From Pseudomonadota bacterium (GTDB lineage Bacteria > Pseudomonadota > Gammaproteobacteria > Burkholderiales > Ferrovaceae), in contig JAJYQG010000225.1 of the NCBI GenBank assembly GCA_021794775.1, positions 1-7,626 of the forward strand: DNA of 7,626 nt, written 5' to 3'. The translations under genes were made by a program, and so were the position numbers. Positions 6,825-7,626 of the stretch are shown here, in pieces; the first letter of the stretch is position 1; every line of letters begins with the position of its first letter. The notes under the pieces are model-generated. The model was not told the DNA's origin and searched no databases. It saw nothing but the letters and a program-made list of their open reading frames with translations.

Positions 6825-7040
6825 TATGCCAGGGCTGTTGAAAAGAACTCGGAGGTCAAGGTGGTGTTGTCGCCCAGCGAGGTGGTTCGCATGGCCAAAA
6901 TCCTGGACAGAAGCCTGTATCTTGTGACTCTGTCGCGCAGCACCTGGCGCTCCGTTTTCTTGTCATTCCCCGGATTGCAGCGCTTTTATCACCTGTTTCA
7001 CTGGATTTCCAACCGGTTGCGTGAACGGGGTGGTGGCTGA
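6825..7040 (+). pseudogene. In-frame C-terminal remnant of the tandem glycosyltransferase after the TAA stop
   Basis: Immediately after TAA 6822-6824, in the same frame and with no indel, 71 sense codons run to TGA 7038-7040. They start YARAVEKNSEVKVVLSPSEV, pass through RMAKILDRSLYLVTLSRSTW and end with LFHWISNRLRERGGG. The helical start continues naturally from the KALERQQSLDR end of the upstream reading frame, the composition matches a basic, helical, possibly membrane-hugging C-terminal tail, and codon choice resembles the gene before it. The simplest reading is one ancestral gene of about 611 codons split by a single-base nonsense change (for example CAA, GAA, TAC or TAT to TAA) or by a sequence error. 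Alternatives are readthrough, or separate translation of the tail from GTG or TTG codons at 6861-6869. It may also be an unrelated open stretch, though I consider that less likely. Confidence 0.65.
6851..6856 (+). promoter_or_regulatory. Shine-Dalgarno-like GGAGGT just after the premature stop
   Basis: GGAGGT is the strongest Shine-Dalgarno match near this gene end. It is followed by in-frame GTG 6861, GTG 6864 and TTG 6867 at spacings of 4, 7 and 10 bases. Ribosomes stopping at 6824 could restart here and make the last 57-59 residues as a separate chain. It may equally be a coincidence of the Ser-Glu-Val codons. Confidence 0.35.
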
Positions 7041-7158
7041 TTCTGTCATCAAGGATCAAACATGAAATGGAGCGATGCGGTACACTGACCCCCCCAACTT
7101 GGAGCAGAATGGCGCAATGTGTGATGGCATGAATCAGCGGTATCAGGATGGGAGCGCC
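7041..7158. other. Leader region before the second GT2 gene
   Basis: No gene is evident in this 118-bp interval. TACACT (7081-7086) is a weak -10 candidate without a clear -35. A run of seven C (7089-7095) follows it. The frame of the downstream gene is open back to 7066, with alternative starts at ATG 7075, 7117 and 7129, but none has a better-placed ribosome-binding site than ATG 7159. No terminator hairpin with a T-run was seen after TGA 7040. Confidence 0.4.
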
Positions 7159-7626
7159 ATGCCTGCTGCGACCGGGGTACCCAGGGTGGCCATCCTCATC
7201 GTCAATTACAATGCGGGAACCATGCTCATCGAATGTCTGGAGCATGTGGCGCGCCAGACTTGGTCTGCCTGTCGGGTCATTGTTCTGGATAACGACAGCC
7301 AGGATGGATCGCTCGAACAGGCCGAGGCGCGTTTCCCGGATTTTGAATACGTACGTGTGGGCTACAATTCGGGTTTTGCGGCGGCCAACAACCGTGGCAT
7401 TGCGCTGGCCGAGGATTGTGACTGGATTGCCTGCCTCAACCCCGACGCCTTTCCCGATCCCGAATGGGTGGCTTCGCTGATGGAGGCAGGGACCCATTAC
7501 CCGGAATATGTCTTTTTCGGGAGTTTGATGGTTTCGGCGGATGATCCGGCCATCCTCGATGGGACGGGGGATGTGTACCATGTGAGCGGGGCTGCCTGGC
7601 GCCATAACTTTCATGTCCCCTTCGCC
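7159..7626 (+). CDS. GT2-family glycosyltransferase, WbbL/rhamnosyltransferase-like (3'-truncated)
   Basis: This is the N-terminal 156 residues of a glycosyltransferase that runs off the window. The GT-A nucleotide-sugar-binding half is plain: VAILIVNYNAG (10-20) is the first strand and loop, VIVLDNDSQDGS (40-51) binds the nucleotide, and VGYNSGFAAANNRGI (67-81) and CLNPDAFPDPEWV (92-104) carry the NPD motif that stands in for DXD in the WbbL-like rhamnosyltransferase group. The acceptor-side half and catalytic base region are beyond the end. ATG 7159 is preferred: GGGAG (7150-7154) is 4 bases upstream and the first strand begins 10 residues in, as usual. In-frame ATGs at 7129, 7117 and 7075 are alternatives. 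It shares family and strand with the tandem glycosyltransferase upstream, so the two probably belong to one surface-glycan or glycosylation cluster. The donor sugar (rhamnose is the family default) is an inference only. Confidence 0.9.
   Translation, partial: MPAATGVPRVAILIVNYNAGTMLIECLEHVARQTWSACRVIVLDNDSQDGSLEQAEARFPDFEYVRVGYNSGFAAANNRGIALAEDCDWIACLNPDAFPDPEWVASLMEAGTHYPEYVFFGSLMVSADDPAILDGTGDVYHVSGAAWRHNFHVPFA

Noticed and set aside
7118..7135. TGTGA in the leader of the second GT2 gene as a possible CRP-type site
   Set aside because: The expected TCACA half at 6-bp spacing is absent, so it is only a half-site match by chance.
6856..7614. 252-codon open frame on the - strand over the glycosyltransferase remnant and the second GT2 gene
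   Set aside because: The + strand GT2 motifs (VNYNAG, LDNDSQDGS, NPD) explain the region; the reverse frame has no recognisable domain.

Overview
The window looks like a chromosomal stretch from a GC-rich proteobacterium. The gene families (a PrtD/PrtE/PrtF-type secretion operon, a CRP/FNR regulator, a membrane-tethered J-domain protein, GT2 glycosyltransferases) suit the beta- or gammaproteobacteria. I could not narrow it further from sequence alone.

Layout. Positions 1-3868 (+ strand) hold a compact type I secretion operon: the 3' two thirds of an ABC transporter/ATPase gene (its 5' end is cut by the window), a periplasmic adaptor (HlyD/PrtE family) and an outer-membrane TolC-family channel. 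The first two genes overlap by 4 bp and the last two are 2 bp apart. Positions 3871-5051 (- strand) carry a CRP/FNR-family regulator and, upstream of it in its own direction, a small membrane-anchored J-domain protein; 35 bp separate them and they may be co-transcribed. The TolC gene and the regulator converge with only 2 bp between their stops, which sit inside a 10-bp palindrome. A 153-bp divergent intergenic region (5052-5204) precedes a tandem two-domain GT2 glycosyltransferase (+ strand, 5205-6824). After its TAA stop the same frame stays open for 71 more codons to a TGA at 7040. That extension reads like the missing C-terminus of the enzyme, so the gene is probably interrupted by a nonsense mutation (or a sequence error). 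A second GT2 gene of WbbL-like (rhamnosyltransferase-like) type starts near 7159 and runs off the window.

How the parts may work together. The secretion operon would move an unidentified C-terminally signalled protein (protease, RTX protein, S-layer or adhesin type) from cytoplasm to outside in one step; its substrate gene is not visible and may lie upstream. The glycosyltransferases suggest the start of a surface-polysaccharide or protein-glycosylation cluster. T1SS genes for S-layer proteins can sit beside glycan genes, as with Caulobacter rsaDEF, but here the link is only proximity, and the regulator/J-protein pair on the other strand separates the two blocks. No tRNA, rRNA, CRISPR array or recognisable insertion sequence was seen.
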